64,000 bases of DNA from positions 8,735,038 to 8,799,037 of the forward strand of contig OZ022577.1 in assembly GCA_963669155.1 (NCBI GenBank), given 5' to 3'. Under the pieces are notes generated by a model, which had not been told where the DNA came from, ran no database searches, and saw only the letters and a list, made by a program, of their open reading frames with translations. Source of the stretch: Arbacia lixula (lineage: Eukaryota; Echinodermata; Echinoidea; Arbacioida; Arbaciidae). The position numbers and the translations under genes were made by a program. Positions 24,427 to 38,202 of this stretch are shown piece after piece (within the stretch, counting starts at the first letter, position 1; the number at the start of each line of letters is the position of its first letter).

Positions 24427-27400
24427 GGAAAATAGTTGCCATCTTGCGAAGTCTGTTGATAGTCTTGTCTCAAGACTTAATATCATTACAGGAGCCTATA
24501 TAGTGCTTACTGAACTGCACATGGTGTCTACATTGTACCTTACCTGATCAACTCTGTCTGGTTGGGGTGTTTCCTTGATGTTGATAGTCTTGTCTCAAGA
24601 CATGATATCATTGCAGGAGCCTATATAGTGCTCACTGAACTGCACAGGGTGTCTACATTGTACTTTACCTGATCGAATCTGTCTGGTTGGGGTGTTTCCT
24701 TGATACCGGTGTAGCCCCAGGGGTAGAGCCAGTACTGGCCATAGCTGTGGAAGTCCATGAAGAGATGCACACCGTTGGTCCGCTGCTTGGCCAAGAGGAA
24801 AGCCGCCACTCCTTGATGCTCCGGCTCAGACAGCGGGGAAGGGCCATGGTAGGTCTCGCTACAGCTGAAGGGACTGGAACCTTGTCCTGCGGAGGCGAGT
24901 GATTGATAATCCAGCATGAGGAAAAGGATTTGTTGTTGCCAGAGTGCATGGTCAGGGGTACGTATACTTGAGGCATATTTTGGGCTTGACCATCCATCTT
25001 TCTCTTTGTTCCTTTGTCGCTATGGTTTGTTTTGCAATGTTTAAAGGAAATGCTCCACAAATTCACCTAGTTAGACTAAAAACTTAAGTAAAACTCACAA
25101 TATTACCTTTATGTAAACTATTGAACTGTAGAATTGGGCTCAATTTGTCTTCAGGTCAAAAGGTAAATTTTCTTTGTATCAAATTGCCAAATGTTGAGCT
25201 TTTTTCGAATGACATTAATATTCCCATTATCTAATTCCCACCAACATTATATCCAGATGGATCATTATATGGGGACAGACTGATAAGATTTGAGGTCAAA
25301 TCCCTCAGAAGTCAAAGTTGAGGGAATTTTGCCAAAAATTTGCGGTATATGGATTTGATGACAATATCAATGAAGTGTACGGTGGAGCATGGGCTGCAGC
25401 CAAGAGTTTGACATAACTCATTACCTCCCCACTCGTAGTCATAATTCCTGTTGAGGTCGATTCCAGTGCATGGATTGTCTCCTGGTCTGCGTCTGTTTTT
25501 ACGCCACATGCGGTCCTTGAAAAAGAGCAGAGAATGTAAAGATGAGTCAAGACTTTCAAGGAAAGCTGTTATTCCTGTCGCTTATACCTTATGAGAGGCA
25601 CAGTTTGCATAAACAGTAGGCTTTTTGCTGATTTCCTTCATATCCTTCACTGTAAATTATAATTTGGAAGATGGAAATGAGCCGGAAACAGCACTTGTAC
25701 AACCATTCAGTACTTGAAATTCAGCACTAGCAATGGAAAGACATACATATGTAGTGTTATCATGTCATGTTAACGGTGAAAAGAAGAACACAATAAATGA
25801 AAACTGTGGAAACTGAAAGTTGATTTAAGGAGCATAAAAGTAAGTAAGTCTGTAAGTTAGTCTGCCTCACCTTGGCCCACGTGTAATGATATCCATCTGG
25901 GTTTAGCACAGGGACGACGTACCAGTCGAATGTGTCCAGCATTGCTTTGACGTTAGCATCTGTGGTGTAGTTATCCAGCAGCTATGTGTTGATGGGAAAA
26001 ACAATTACGACATTTGTTATTGTGTTTGTCTGTTTTCTGTTTTAGTTTCCATACAACATGAACATGAATAGATCTGTGTAAACAAACATACACCGCCTTC
26101 AACATTTATCCATCTGGTTGTTACTTTTTACTAGAATAGCCTCATTGGGGGGGGGGGGGGGGGGGGGGGTTATGAAGACTGGAAGAGGCCGGGGAGAAGG
26201 GATGGATCCTCAGTTTCTCCAGGTGGATGAAAACACCCCAAAACTTTGAAAAGAAACAAATCTCTGAAAGTTGATACTGTAACCTAAACATTCTAGATGC
26301 TTTCTTTTGAATTGAATTGCTATATTTAGGACTGCATCTATCGCTTACCAAAATACCATGAGTAAGAGTAATACTAGCTATGACTATTGGATTAGACGAC
26401 AGGTTTTCAAACTATTTGATCATCTATGTTTGCCAATGGCCTTCCTCAGTGCGACCGAATCATTGGAATGAAGTGGGCAGGTATATGTATTCTTAATATA
26501 CCTCATATATAGTATCTCGTCTCTAAAATTTGCATGGGGAGGAAGTAGACTGGGATAAATGTTCTTTGAATGTTTCCATGGTGAGAGTGTACTAATAAAT
26601 ACTATTTAGAAAATAGCAAAACTTTCGGTAACACCATGTGGTTGTATTCTTTCGATGGGCCACTTAGGCCCATCGTCGCAACAAGGGGATCTCCGACATA
26701 CGACACGGCTCGACATCTTGCTTCGATTCTTCAACCACTTGTTGGGAACTCATCTCATCACATCGCCAACTCCAAGCATTTCATTGAGAAACTCAACGCA
26801 ATTCAAATCTGTCCTACAGATACGCTTGTCAGCTTTGATGTTGAATCTCTCTTCACCAATGTTCCTGTTTCAGAAGCCTGCAGTATCATCCGACAGAGAC
26901 TAGAGGAAGACGACGCCCTACCAGAACGGACAGCTATGTCTCCAGAGCACATCCAGGATCTACTTCTCACATGCCTCAACTCGACTTCATTCCAGTGGCG
27001 TAACTCTTTTTACAAACAGGTTGAAGGAGCAGCAATGGGGTCACCTCTCTCCCCCATCGTCGCCAACATCTACATGGAGGAATTTGAGACAGCAGCACTT
27101 CAAACATCGACTCCCTGCCCCAAATTATGGGTTAGATATGTTGATGATATTTTCGTTGTGTGGCAGCACAGCAGAACTGATCTCCAGGAATTTCTTTACC
27201 ATCTTAATCACAGGCACCCAAGCATCAAGTTCACCATGGAGATAGAGCAGGATCTTTCCATCCCATTTCTAGACGTACGCATCACAAGGACAGCTGAGGG
27301 AAAGGCATCACACCAAGTCTACCGGAAACCGACGCACACGGACAGGTACCTCAATTTTAAATCGTTTCATCACCCTTCTGTTTTACAGTCAGTATCCAGT

Positions 27401-30400
27401 ACTCTCATCCGGCGAGCACACGACATCAGCGACGAGGAACACCTTCAACAAGAGCTTCAGCACATCAAGACAGCGCTCACCAGCATCAACGGATACCCTC
27501 CTCGAAAGGTGAAGACATCTCTACCTCGTCCGCGCACTCCTGCTCCGCCACATTTAGCTTCAGTTTTTCTCCCTTACATAGGACAAGCTTCTCACAAGAT
27601 TCAGCGGATTCTCAAGAACGTCAACATCCAGGTCAGGCACCGATCTTCAGGTAAGCTGCACTCCAAGCTCTTCACCCACAAAGACAGGAAGCCGCCGGAC
27701 ACTCAACCAGGAGTCTACAAGATACCGTGTGAATGCGGTCAGTTCTACGTTGGAGAAACCGGAAGAAGCCTTAGGACCAGACTCAAGGAACACCAGACCA
27801 GCTTTAGACGGAACGAGTGGGAGAAATCAGCTATCGTCAAACATGCTCAGCAACAGAATCATCGCATCGACTGGTCCAACGCAGAACTCATCACATCCAT
27901 TAAGCACTGGCACACCCGGCGCGTGAGAGAAGCCATCGAGATTCTTCAACACGACACGGTACCACAGGAGAGCGGACTTGTGATCAACGATATCTGGATG
28001 CCACTTCTTCACCACGCACACCGGCAGCACCACCACGCACAACGCACACGGGACAACGACCTACCCGAAAGCTCGGGGAATTGAATACGCCGCACTTTCG
28101 CGCCGTTTCACGCTCCAGTGCACACCGCGCATTCGTGCCGCACTTTCGCACCTATTCAGCTGTTTCACGCTCTAGTGCACACAGCACATTCGCGCCGAAA
28201 CGCTCTATTCCTATTGGCTGATTTCGGACACTCTCGGGTTATTTCGGATCCCTTCGGATCACATAAATACCCGGCGCGCTCGTTAGTTTCTTCGAGTTAT
28301 TCTCCGGATGACGGACAGAGCACACTGCCCGAAACGTCGAGACTGATACTCCCTCTTTCAGATTTTGAAAGAAATCTATAGTTAGTTGCAGAACTGACTA
28401 TAACTTTTCTACACTTTTCTCATTTTCTTTTCTTTTCTTTTCTCTTTATCACTACTTTGTGACTAGTTCACAACTTTCATCAACCCCCACCCTTTTCTTC
28501 TACCTCCATTCCATCCCATTTATTTTCGGTTTAAAACACCGAAAACTAAAGCTAAAAATAGTCTTGTGTAAGTGTTATAAAATATAAAATTCACCTCTCC
28601 TTTTCACTTTTCACTTTCCTTTCCTTTCTTCACCCCATAAGTGGGCCAATTATCCGAAAGAATACAACCACATGGTGTTACCGAAAGATTTTGCTATTTT
28701 CTAAATAGTATTTATTAGTAGACTGGGATAGTTTCCTTGCTGGGAATGCTGAAGGTGCAAAGATCAACAGACTAATAGTTGAGCAAAGATAATTCCCTTA
28801 AAAATGAGCAGGAAGTCCCTGGTCATGCATTCTACCTCAAAGAAATTCAGAGGATTTTTCAGGAAGGTTGATTTGCTTAGGGGTAGCTTGCAAATGGGGA
28901 GGGAATTTATCCAGCTTATTATGAGTTCTTATTTTCGTGTTGACATTGTGCTTCAGGGTCATCTTACATGTGTGACTGTATGTAGTCAGCAGCCATATGT
29001 GGAGATTGAACATTGAACTACCCTTGACTGAAGTTAGCGTCAAGCTGCTATGTAAATCGGCTAGTCTGCATGCACAGACTCTGTTGCGACATTGCTACAA
29101 AAAGTGTCTGTTAGCTCAGGCTAGTACTGCCTCACTAGTCGTGTTTCTGTACAAATAATGGTAACTAGTCTTCAATCTTCAGACTATAAATTGCAAGAAA
29201 TTGTGCCTGCAAAGTACACAGTGGGTTCCAGTGGGTGTGTATTAGTCTGCAAGCACAGCATCAGTTTTGATACTATCATAAAGAAAATATCTGAAATATT
29301 AGACTATAGCCTGACCTGGCAATTGATTCTCAGCATACCTATAAGAGAGAGGCTTGTGCGCCATATACAGGAGGTAGTCTCAGTAATTCAGACCCAGTGA
29401 CTGATGGACAATCACATGCTTCTACCACTTTATCACTGCTCACCACCTGTTGTTCTCCCATGCATAATCTCACAACTCAGATATGTTTGGGGATTCTCTT
29501 AATTGGCACAGCATTGCATATGTTAACAAAGTTTGTTTGTCATCCTGAGCAAGTTGTTTTACCCAACAGATGGGAAACAATCCACCTTACTGACAGAAAA
29601 TGGATAATAATGATTGATGCATTGACATATCGTTGGGGTAGAGTTATTAAAAACATTATCAGAATGACCATGAAAACTTGGCTTTAATAACATGCAGATA
29701 TACTTAACCCAAAGTAAATATATGGTAACTGTATATTAGAAAAAGGAGGGGAAAGGCGGAGAAAGAAAAGGAGGAAGGAGAACAAAAAGGAGAACTTTCT
29801 CTGCTGATCTGCCATTGTTGTTTTGTCATGTTAAACCGGGGAAATATACCAAGGATGTACGAGTGCTTGCTTCATACATCCTTGGTAAATGTGTACTCTA
29901 GCTGTTTCAATGAGACCAACTATTCTACATGATAACGGTAGCAACGTGATAGAGTTACAATCACACGCATGGGACTAGCTTACACGTTACACACCTTAAT
30001 GAAGAGTTATCTTTCCTTCTGGGATTTCAACATATGGCGATAATCCATCTTATTATCAGTGTTTGAGGTGGGACGAGGAGGGAGGGGTGGGGTTTGCATG
30101 ATAAGGAGTCTGTCAAGTTCAGATTCGATTGTACCATGTTTATATTGTAACATGAGCATTTATACTCGGGACTGAAGCGCTCATATGCAGAGCAATTCAA
30201 AGGATGCATCCTGGGTGTCGGTATATGTCTTTCCTGCCTAAGATTGTACACATAAATGCATTTTTACCTCCTTATTAATACGATTAATTTTGTTCCTTAC
30301 TTTATTACTTGAATGAATATTCATTAAATTTAAGTTGCTTATGCTTGTTTTTGTTGTGGGTTGGAGTTGTGGGTTGTGCGTTGAAGTTGGTTGTAAGGAT

Positions 30401-31864
30401 TATGTGTAGCGTGTAGGTGATGGGGGTTTGGTGTTTAGGGTTGTTGAGAGGGTGGGTGGGGGTTTGGTGTTGAAGAGGGTGTAGGGGAGGGTTAAAGGCT
30501 TGCTGTCTTGCTGAGCCACATCATGGTGACCGGGCTAATCCATTCCCTGGTATAGATATTGGGGTTGTGGGTTAGGGTTAGGTGTAAGGGTGAAAGTTGG
30601 GGGTTGGGTATTTGGATGATTACCCTCTTGCTGAGCCACAACATGATAGCAAGGCTAATTCATTCCTTGGTATGGGGGTTGGGGTGGGTATAAGAGTTGG
30701 GAGTAAGAGTTCATGTTGGTTGCAAGGGTTGTGTGTTTGAGGGGTGGAGGGGGAGTGAGGGGTAAATGCTTACCCTCTTGCTGAGCCACATCATGGTAGC
30801 CGGGCTGATCCACTCCCTGGCATGGATTCCCCCCTGGATGTAGGCCACGGGCTTATTGGCGCCAGGCTTGCCCAGCTGTGGGAGGAAGTGCATTACAAAT
30901 ACATTCATCATCGTTAGCTCATGGAGGTTTGGTAGTTAAAGAGAAAATTGACAGAGAAATGGAGTAAAAATTGAATCAATATCGTCATCGTTGGTTCTAG
31001 AAGGTTTAGGAATTATGCCGCCGTCACACTTAAATACCTGGAATCAGCAGGAATCTAGAATTTTTTAAATTCGTGCTACATTCGAGGGGGGGGGGGGGGG
31101 GGGGAGGTTCAAATTGAACAAGCTTTGTGAGATTGTCGCTCGAATGCTCTCAGTATCAGTATGCTCCCAGAATGGCCACCTAATGCGGTTCGAACGTCCA
31201 AGAATTTAAACAGAATGCAGTTCGAATATTTTAAATGCTCTCGAAGGTAGTCAGAAGTTTTAGAATGGACATCTAACATATGGGAATATACCAAGAATTT
31301 TTCTTTCGACGGCATTCCTCCTCAAGTGTGATTAGGTTTTTAAGGAGAGAATAGACCGATAAAATAAGGAGTGCAAATCGAATAATCATCATCATCATTG
31401 GAGATAGATACAAAAGACAAACCACAAGTTTAATGACGGGAAAGCAATGCTTGGGAAGACGGATTCGAAATTGTAGGATCAGTCATGGCAAAGTATTCAG
31501 AGGCCAACCGGAAGAGGACTTAACAGTTAACCTTACTTCAAGTTATGATCTTTATAGACACCTTTATGGCTTTGATAAGGCGGCCTTCGTAGGATGTGGA
31601 AAGCTGTTCCTCGCTGGCGAGAGCAGGGTTCTCATTCGCTGTGTTCGTGATCCACGCGTCAATCTGTCACAACAAGAATAGAAAATATTTTTTTCTCGAG
31701 AAATTAATATTTTTTAAAACCCTTTTCAGTAACTGATGACTTTGCATTGTAATATACCGTTTCGAACGTGTCAATTTTTGCTTTATAGGCTATGGAACTA
31801 ACTATGAGTACGTGAAGGGATATAGATATAGCATTATCGTATTTTTTCAGAGAGAGTGAAAGAA

Positions 31865-31895
<31 letters not shown>

Positions 31896-34800
31896 AAAAA
31901 AAGAAAGAAAGAAAGAAAGTGATGGAAAGGGAAGTGGAAACTTGGAGAGATAAGGGGAAAGAGATCAAATAGAATGAGGAAGAATGCGTGAAAAAGGGCG
32001 GTGGTGAGAGGAGCAGACGTGAGAAAGGAGAAAAGAGAGCCAGAGCGAGGAAAAAAGCCTGATGATACGGAGAGGATGAGAGAAGTATGAAATGACAAAT
32101 GCCAAATGGAAGGGAGATAGATGGGAATGAGCTGAAGTATAAAGTGAGCAATGAGGATTATACACAGAGATGGCAGAATGGGAAAAGAGTGGGGGTGAGG
32201 AAAGAGAAATAAACAGGACGAGATGATAGGGAGGGAGAGACAGACAGACAGAGAGAAAGATCATCTACGGGCTGAACATACCAATGGTGATATAATGCTT
32301 ACCTCATCCAATGGATGATAAGTGTCATACTTGAAAGCCGTGTCCTCCAGTGTGCTTCTCTTTCTTCTGTTCAGGATGTCTTCTTCACTTGCCTTTATCA
32401 CACTCTGTACATTACTAATCTACATCAAGACAACACACACAGAAAGGAATCATCGTTAAAACAATGTATATTCTTGGTATAATGAACGTTAAAAATTAGG
32501 TTAAAATGATACCAATTGTACCAGATAATATGATCATGCTTTGCTTATCCTAAATACCTCAAGATAATACTCTGATCGGACAATTTTTTTCACAAGATAA
32601 AAGCTATCCGAATAATTTCGTGTTGGGTAGTCCCGAAAATAAAAAAGTAATACATGTAATATAAATTTGATTATGCGTGGACTTAACAACCAATCCCTCG
32701 AAGGAATAGCGGGTGCAGCTAATGGGGTGTGTTTTGGGGGTGCAGTAATATTACTTAATTTTATTGTATAACATATGATTATAGATCGCGTACATATGCC
32801 ATACACCAACAAATATGTTATTACATCTACCCTTCCTGGTAATATCATCATTTACTATACCACTTGGATTTTTTTTTTACAATTTTATATTAGTAACGTT
32901 TGAAAAAAGGAGGGTTACAGTGAATATGATTATGTTGGTATTAGATTGAATACCTTTCCCGTATTTGCCACCAGAATAAAGCATTGTGCAACACAACCCG
33001 CCATAAATAGTTTGGGCAGGAAATGGGGCCTCATAGAACCCTCACGGCTTCCCCGATGAGTTGCATTGTGTCGGCACAAAGACCGTGCGTAATGAATAAT
33101 TGTACTTTTGCCAAAACGTTTGTGTATTCTAGAGTCATCGCGTCTCGCCCGGGTGCCATGATTATGCGGTGGCCTACATGCGACACCTGTCATTAGAGTT
33201 AATTGGAGTAACTTGAGGAGAGCGGGCCCCGGGGGGAAGAGGGTTATAAGGAGAATAACTAAAGGTTGAGCATTGTGCGCAAGGGATTTGAAGAGCAACG
33301 TCTTATTCATGTCATGTTTTAAGAAAGGGATCCTCCATAGTTTTCCAGTCTGTCTTGTAACTATTGTCTCGAGGGGACCTTTGAATAGAGGCAGTAGATG
33401 TAGTTAAGAAAAAGTCATCCATCGGTTTTCAAATATCCTTTTCCGAGAAAAGGGGACTTGAAACAAAATTGACATATCGAAATATCCACTTCCTCATTTT
33501 TTCCTCCCCTTCTCCTTCTTCTCTTTCCTTCTTCAATAATTTTCTTCTTTTCCCGGCCCGTCTTCCTTCCCTAATATTCCATATTTTGATCTCCTTCTTC
33601 TTCGTCTGATCTTCTTCAAGCTTTGAAAAATGAATTGTGAGCATTTAATGACAACACTGGGAAAGGTCCCCGTGAGAGAATTTCCCCCGTTAATCCACCC
33701 TTTGAAGTGATGGGCATCATAAACTACTCAAATGCTCACCAGCTCCGAATGGTCCACTCCTTGATCCTTCACGACATCCATAAATTCACTCTGCCAATGA
33801 GGAGGCACCATGACGTCAGCAGAACTCCCGACATGCTTTGCATGCCGCCAGAAATCAACCTTTAAAAGAGGGAGAACAGAGAAATCAGATATATTTTGTT
33901 CGTAAATTGTACATCGGAACCTAAATTGTTTATACATAAAGAGAGCCAATACACGTATTGCAAGTGCATTGCGCTGCATTATATACATTCTATCGTATCG
34001 TTATGTTTGGGCTCACATTGTATTTTATTGTACTGTATTCAAAGAGAGAGAGAAGACATTTCATGATGATGATCTACCCGAAGATATTGGATAAATGTAT
34101 TGGCTCATTACAATGTCAGTTATACGGGGATACAATAACAGATGGACATGCGTTATATCGATTCCAACTTTATGTTGAAATGCCAAAACGCAACAAAAGA
34201 ATGTTGAACTGTTCTACTTGTCTTCGATCTATACAGCACTGTATAGTTACGGGATAACATTACAATTGTGTAATCTATATTCGTGCTGGGGACTATTACA
34301 TTTGTTAGAATCAAATTTGAATGAGAAGGAAAGAAAGTGCGTTGTTCTATTTCTGTAGAACTCCATATTATCATTAACTAGCTTGAGTATGGTGGGAGTT
34401 CACCAACCTCGCCAAAGCTCACAGTTTTTCGTTAATCGTGTACAGCTGTGTACAGTTATGTCGAATATGTTAATAAATATGTATAGCTGATTATGTTCTG
34501 TTAGTCAATATGTGCTGAAGTGCATGTTACGACCTTCCATCGATCTAGACAGGGTATGACGTGTGTTGAGCTGTTAAAGTGTAATCTACCGCTAAAGAGA
34601 AATTTGTCGCCTGAACCCTGCAGTATAGCAGCTCAAAAGATGACGTGAGAGGGGATGTGGGCAGCTGGCGAACACAATGGAAGTTCGAGTGGTGGAGTTG
34701 ATTAACTTATTAAAGCCAGGTGGGTAATAATAGTTTTTTAGATTAATATCAATCAATATTAATGATGCTATGATGACAATGAAACCTCATCACCATTGAT

Positions 34801-36567
34801 CAAACAAACTAGTTCCGTTATACTGTATAGGCACCTAATGATGATGTAGACACATGGCAAGCATGTTTCCTTTTATTATTTTTGATTTATATTTAAAAAA
34901 AAAAAAAAGACATCAACTGATCGGCTGAAACTCAAAACATTTGGATTGGTCGAAATGTAGGGGATGCACTGTAGTAACACACTGGTCAATATTATACAAA
35001 TATTTCATGACCATGAGGGATCTTGTGGAATCTATTTGCACCGAGGTTAAGTGGAGGGCGTGCGGTACTATTTTCCCGAGACCGCAGGTCGAGGGAAAAT
35101 GGTACTGCACGCCCTCCACTTAACCGAGGGGACCAATAGATTCCACAAAGTTCCCGAATAAAGATCATGAAATATTTGTTTTATATCCTTCATTAATATA
35201 TTCTTTGTTTATTAATTGAATCCTTACCGTGGACCTTATAGTGCCCATGCTCTAAGCCCCGAATGCATGCAGGAGCCCGATTCAGTTGTTTTGTTATTTC
35301 CTGCGGCTTGAGCAAACCAACGGAAATTCAAGTTGCACCTCGGCTGCAACACCGCTGGAGTTCCGGCAGCGCGCCAAATGATTTTCCGCTACAACGCTAA
35401 AAAGCTGCTGGAAAGAAATGTATCGCGCAGATTTTGCGTGTCGCGCATTTACCTGGGATGAATCGATGAAAATTGTACCGATCACTAAATAGCCCGGATA
35501 TCGATAGTCCAGAGGGAAAAAGAGACTATTTTTGACATGACGTCACGAAATAGTACTTTCTTTCCCTCTGACGTCACGAAATAGTACTTTTCTTCCCTCT
35601 GAGCTCTCTTCCTCCAAATAGTTCATCTATTTGTGGTCATGTGACACCATTTGAACCAATCAACGCACTGGAATATATTAATGAGGGATATAAAAGTAGT
35701 TATCCATCATAACTCGGAATGAACTTAACATTAACACACGTTCCAAGGCTATAACCAATGAATCGAGTGGCACTAGATTTCTACAGTACGTCTAAAATTG
35801 AACAGTACATCCCAACCAACCTTTGGACTATAGTCTAAAACAACCCACTACAGTCTTTATCACACTGCACCAAGAAGGATGCGTAATTAAGATGTTCCTC
35901 GACAGAAGCCCCGTGCTTCCATGGTCAGGTTAATATCAGCTGGTTTTCATGGTACAAGATATAATTACGCAAAACGAGTTGCCTCTTCTGATCGAGATTT
36001 ACCAGACGACCCAAATAGAAGGGGATTTTCCCTTTACCGTTTTCGTGTTTTCGCGCCCAATTCCCGGCGTCTGTCCGCTGTTAACTCATTGAATACTAGC
36101 CACAAAGCTGCTCTCTATGTGCGCAATGCCGGCACACCATTACGACAGCTGAGTAACAAGTGGTCTAGACCGGGGTGGGATTCGGTTGTAAATCAGCATT
36201 TCCTGTTTAGGACGGCTGGGCTTTTAGGATAAAATTTAATTTAGTTGGCTTCCATCACGATGAGTACACCAGTAATACACAATTTCTATTTCCTCAATAT
36301 TTGCCTAATTCTATTTCCGTTTCGAGGTCTTTCTGGATATTTTTTGTTGACAAGTTAACGAGGTACGCTGTAAGTATGCCCCCGGGTAGTCATGCCTATG
36401 TCGGTCCATGGTATGACATTGCTAAAATCATGAAAATGAATGAAGAAGAAAATGAGCAAGAAACCAAAGAAGAGCATTTGTAGAAATATGCATCGTAAAG
36501 GAGGACGTGAAGAATTGCAAAGACGGACGAACAGACGAAGATAAATACTATTCGTAACGAGTGTACG

Positions 36568-36616
<49 letters not shown>

Positions 36617-37497
36617 CATTGTGCCAGAAAAGTACAAAAACACTAAGGTCCATAACTTAAATGAATCTAATAATTGAATCAGATTTCATATTCTATTCTA
36701 TAGGTAATTAAATGCTCTTCATTACAGCGTTTATAGTTGATACATTAATTTGTGAGACGCATTTTCAGAATGTTCGTTTGTGCAAAAATATTGTTCAGAA
36801 AAGATCTTAAGCTTCGGCACACCATTCTTACGGAGGTTATGTACAACGGGACCGGGTGAACACGTGAAACTGGAATTAACACCCAATGCAGAAAAGAAAT
36901 CAACACTAGCTATGTATAAATTCAAATACTGCTCTCTCAAGCCACCTGCTCATGAAAGAAATGTTCACAAAAGACCTCCACATTTCTTTTGAGCGGAGAT
37001 GATAATAATGGTTGTTGAGGAAATGGATTTCCAATGTGTCACATCCATTCAAAGCACCTCTCTCAGTGATGCTCTGTGCATGATGCACTATACCGCAGTG
37101 ACGTGTCGTGTGTAGTAACATGGCGTACATTGCAGATAAGACTTGTGACATTTTTTTGTGACGTCACACTATGGAGTTTAGAGTGACAAACAGGTATCTC
37201 ACACTCCTGATAAAAATCGCTATCATGATACACAATGACCACATCCTTAGCATGCTAGAACATGATATACACGTGTGTCATCGTGCTGATGGTGTAGACA
37301 GAGTAGGAGAAGGTGTGGGGCTGGGAGAGAAAGGGTGATTTTAAAAGTCAGAGTGAATGGAGGGTGGGGGAGGTGGGGTGGGGTGGGGGGGTGGGGGTGG
37401 TAACAGTATTACTCATATTATTGACGCAGTCTGTCTAAATCCCCTCCCCTTTCTCTCTCCCTTCATCTCCCCCCTCTTGTTTTCTCTCTCTCCCTCA

Positions 37498-37538
<41 letters not shown>

Positions 37539-38149
37539 TCTATCCCTCACTCACCCTCTCCCTATCTTCCTCTCTCTCTCTCTGTAACTTTCTTCCCATC
37601 TTTACAACCCTCCCTCTTTATATTCCCATCTCGTCTGCTTATCTCCATCCATTCCAGTCCCTACACTTCACTCTCCAATAAAGAGGGGTGGGGAGGAGGG
37701 GTAGTACCCTCCTGTCGCCCCCGTTCACTCACCCGGTCCTTCCATACGTCTGCTAGAGTGCTAACCAAGACGAGGTCTTCATCCGAACTCGGTGTTATGC
37801 GGATGACTTTGTAGCTGGCAGAGGGAAGATAGAAAACGAGACGCCCTTGTTACATGAATAATGATGGAAGATGACTTCATATTTTTCTGCAACATGAATT
37901 TAGCACACGAAATGTGTTATACTCCATAACCACCAGCTTACGAGTAGGTAAATGGAAGGAGAGATCAAGGAAAATATAACATGTAACGGTACAAATTGCG
38001 AAAGGTAGGAATAATTGCTTTGGGTGTTATCTAATAAGGAAATTGAATAAAATCAACAGTTTACCGGGGCAGAGAGAGAGAGAGAGAGAGAAAAAGAAAA
38101 GGAGGTATGGTAGCATGAAAAGAACATTTGAAAGGAAGTAGCAGGATGC

Positions 38150-38202
<53 letters not shown>

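Larger units (their letters stand above)
26558..28716 (+). mobile_element. 5'-truncated Penelope-like retroelement in carboxypeptidase intron 6
   Basis: The insertion lies between 14-bp direct repeats AGTAGACTGGGATA (26544-26557 and 28717-28730), taken as target-site duplications. It holds a reverse transcriptase plus GIY-YIG ORF lacking the usual N-terminal part. The 3' part has a TATA-like CATAAATAC (about 28260), a hammerhead-like box and a 370-bp AT/pyrimidine-rich tail. A 64-bp inverted repeat (26591-26654 and 28655-28719) flanks the whole. Inverted or partial flanking copies are known for Penelope-like elements. It sits antisense to the host gene. Confidence 0.88.
30350..30770. repeat. 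G/T-rich minisatellite-like tract around the exon duplicates
   Basis: Dominated by GGGTT, GTTGGGGT and GGGTTAGGGTTAGG-like steps, interrupted by the two exon 6 fragments. Confidence 0.6.

Noticed and set aside
31834..32264. Leu/Ser/Phe-rich minus-strand ORFs
   Set aside because: Low-complexity GA tract inside an intron; no domain or splice support.
32930..33310. 126-codon minus-strand ORF
   Set aside because: Lies in carboxypeptidase intron 3 with no motif, and the flanking exons splice cleanly past it.
35921..36232. 103-codon plus-strand ORF
   Set aside because: No known motif; adjacent to foldback repeats in an intron.
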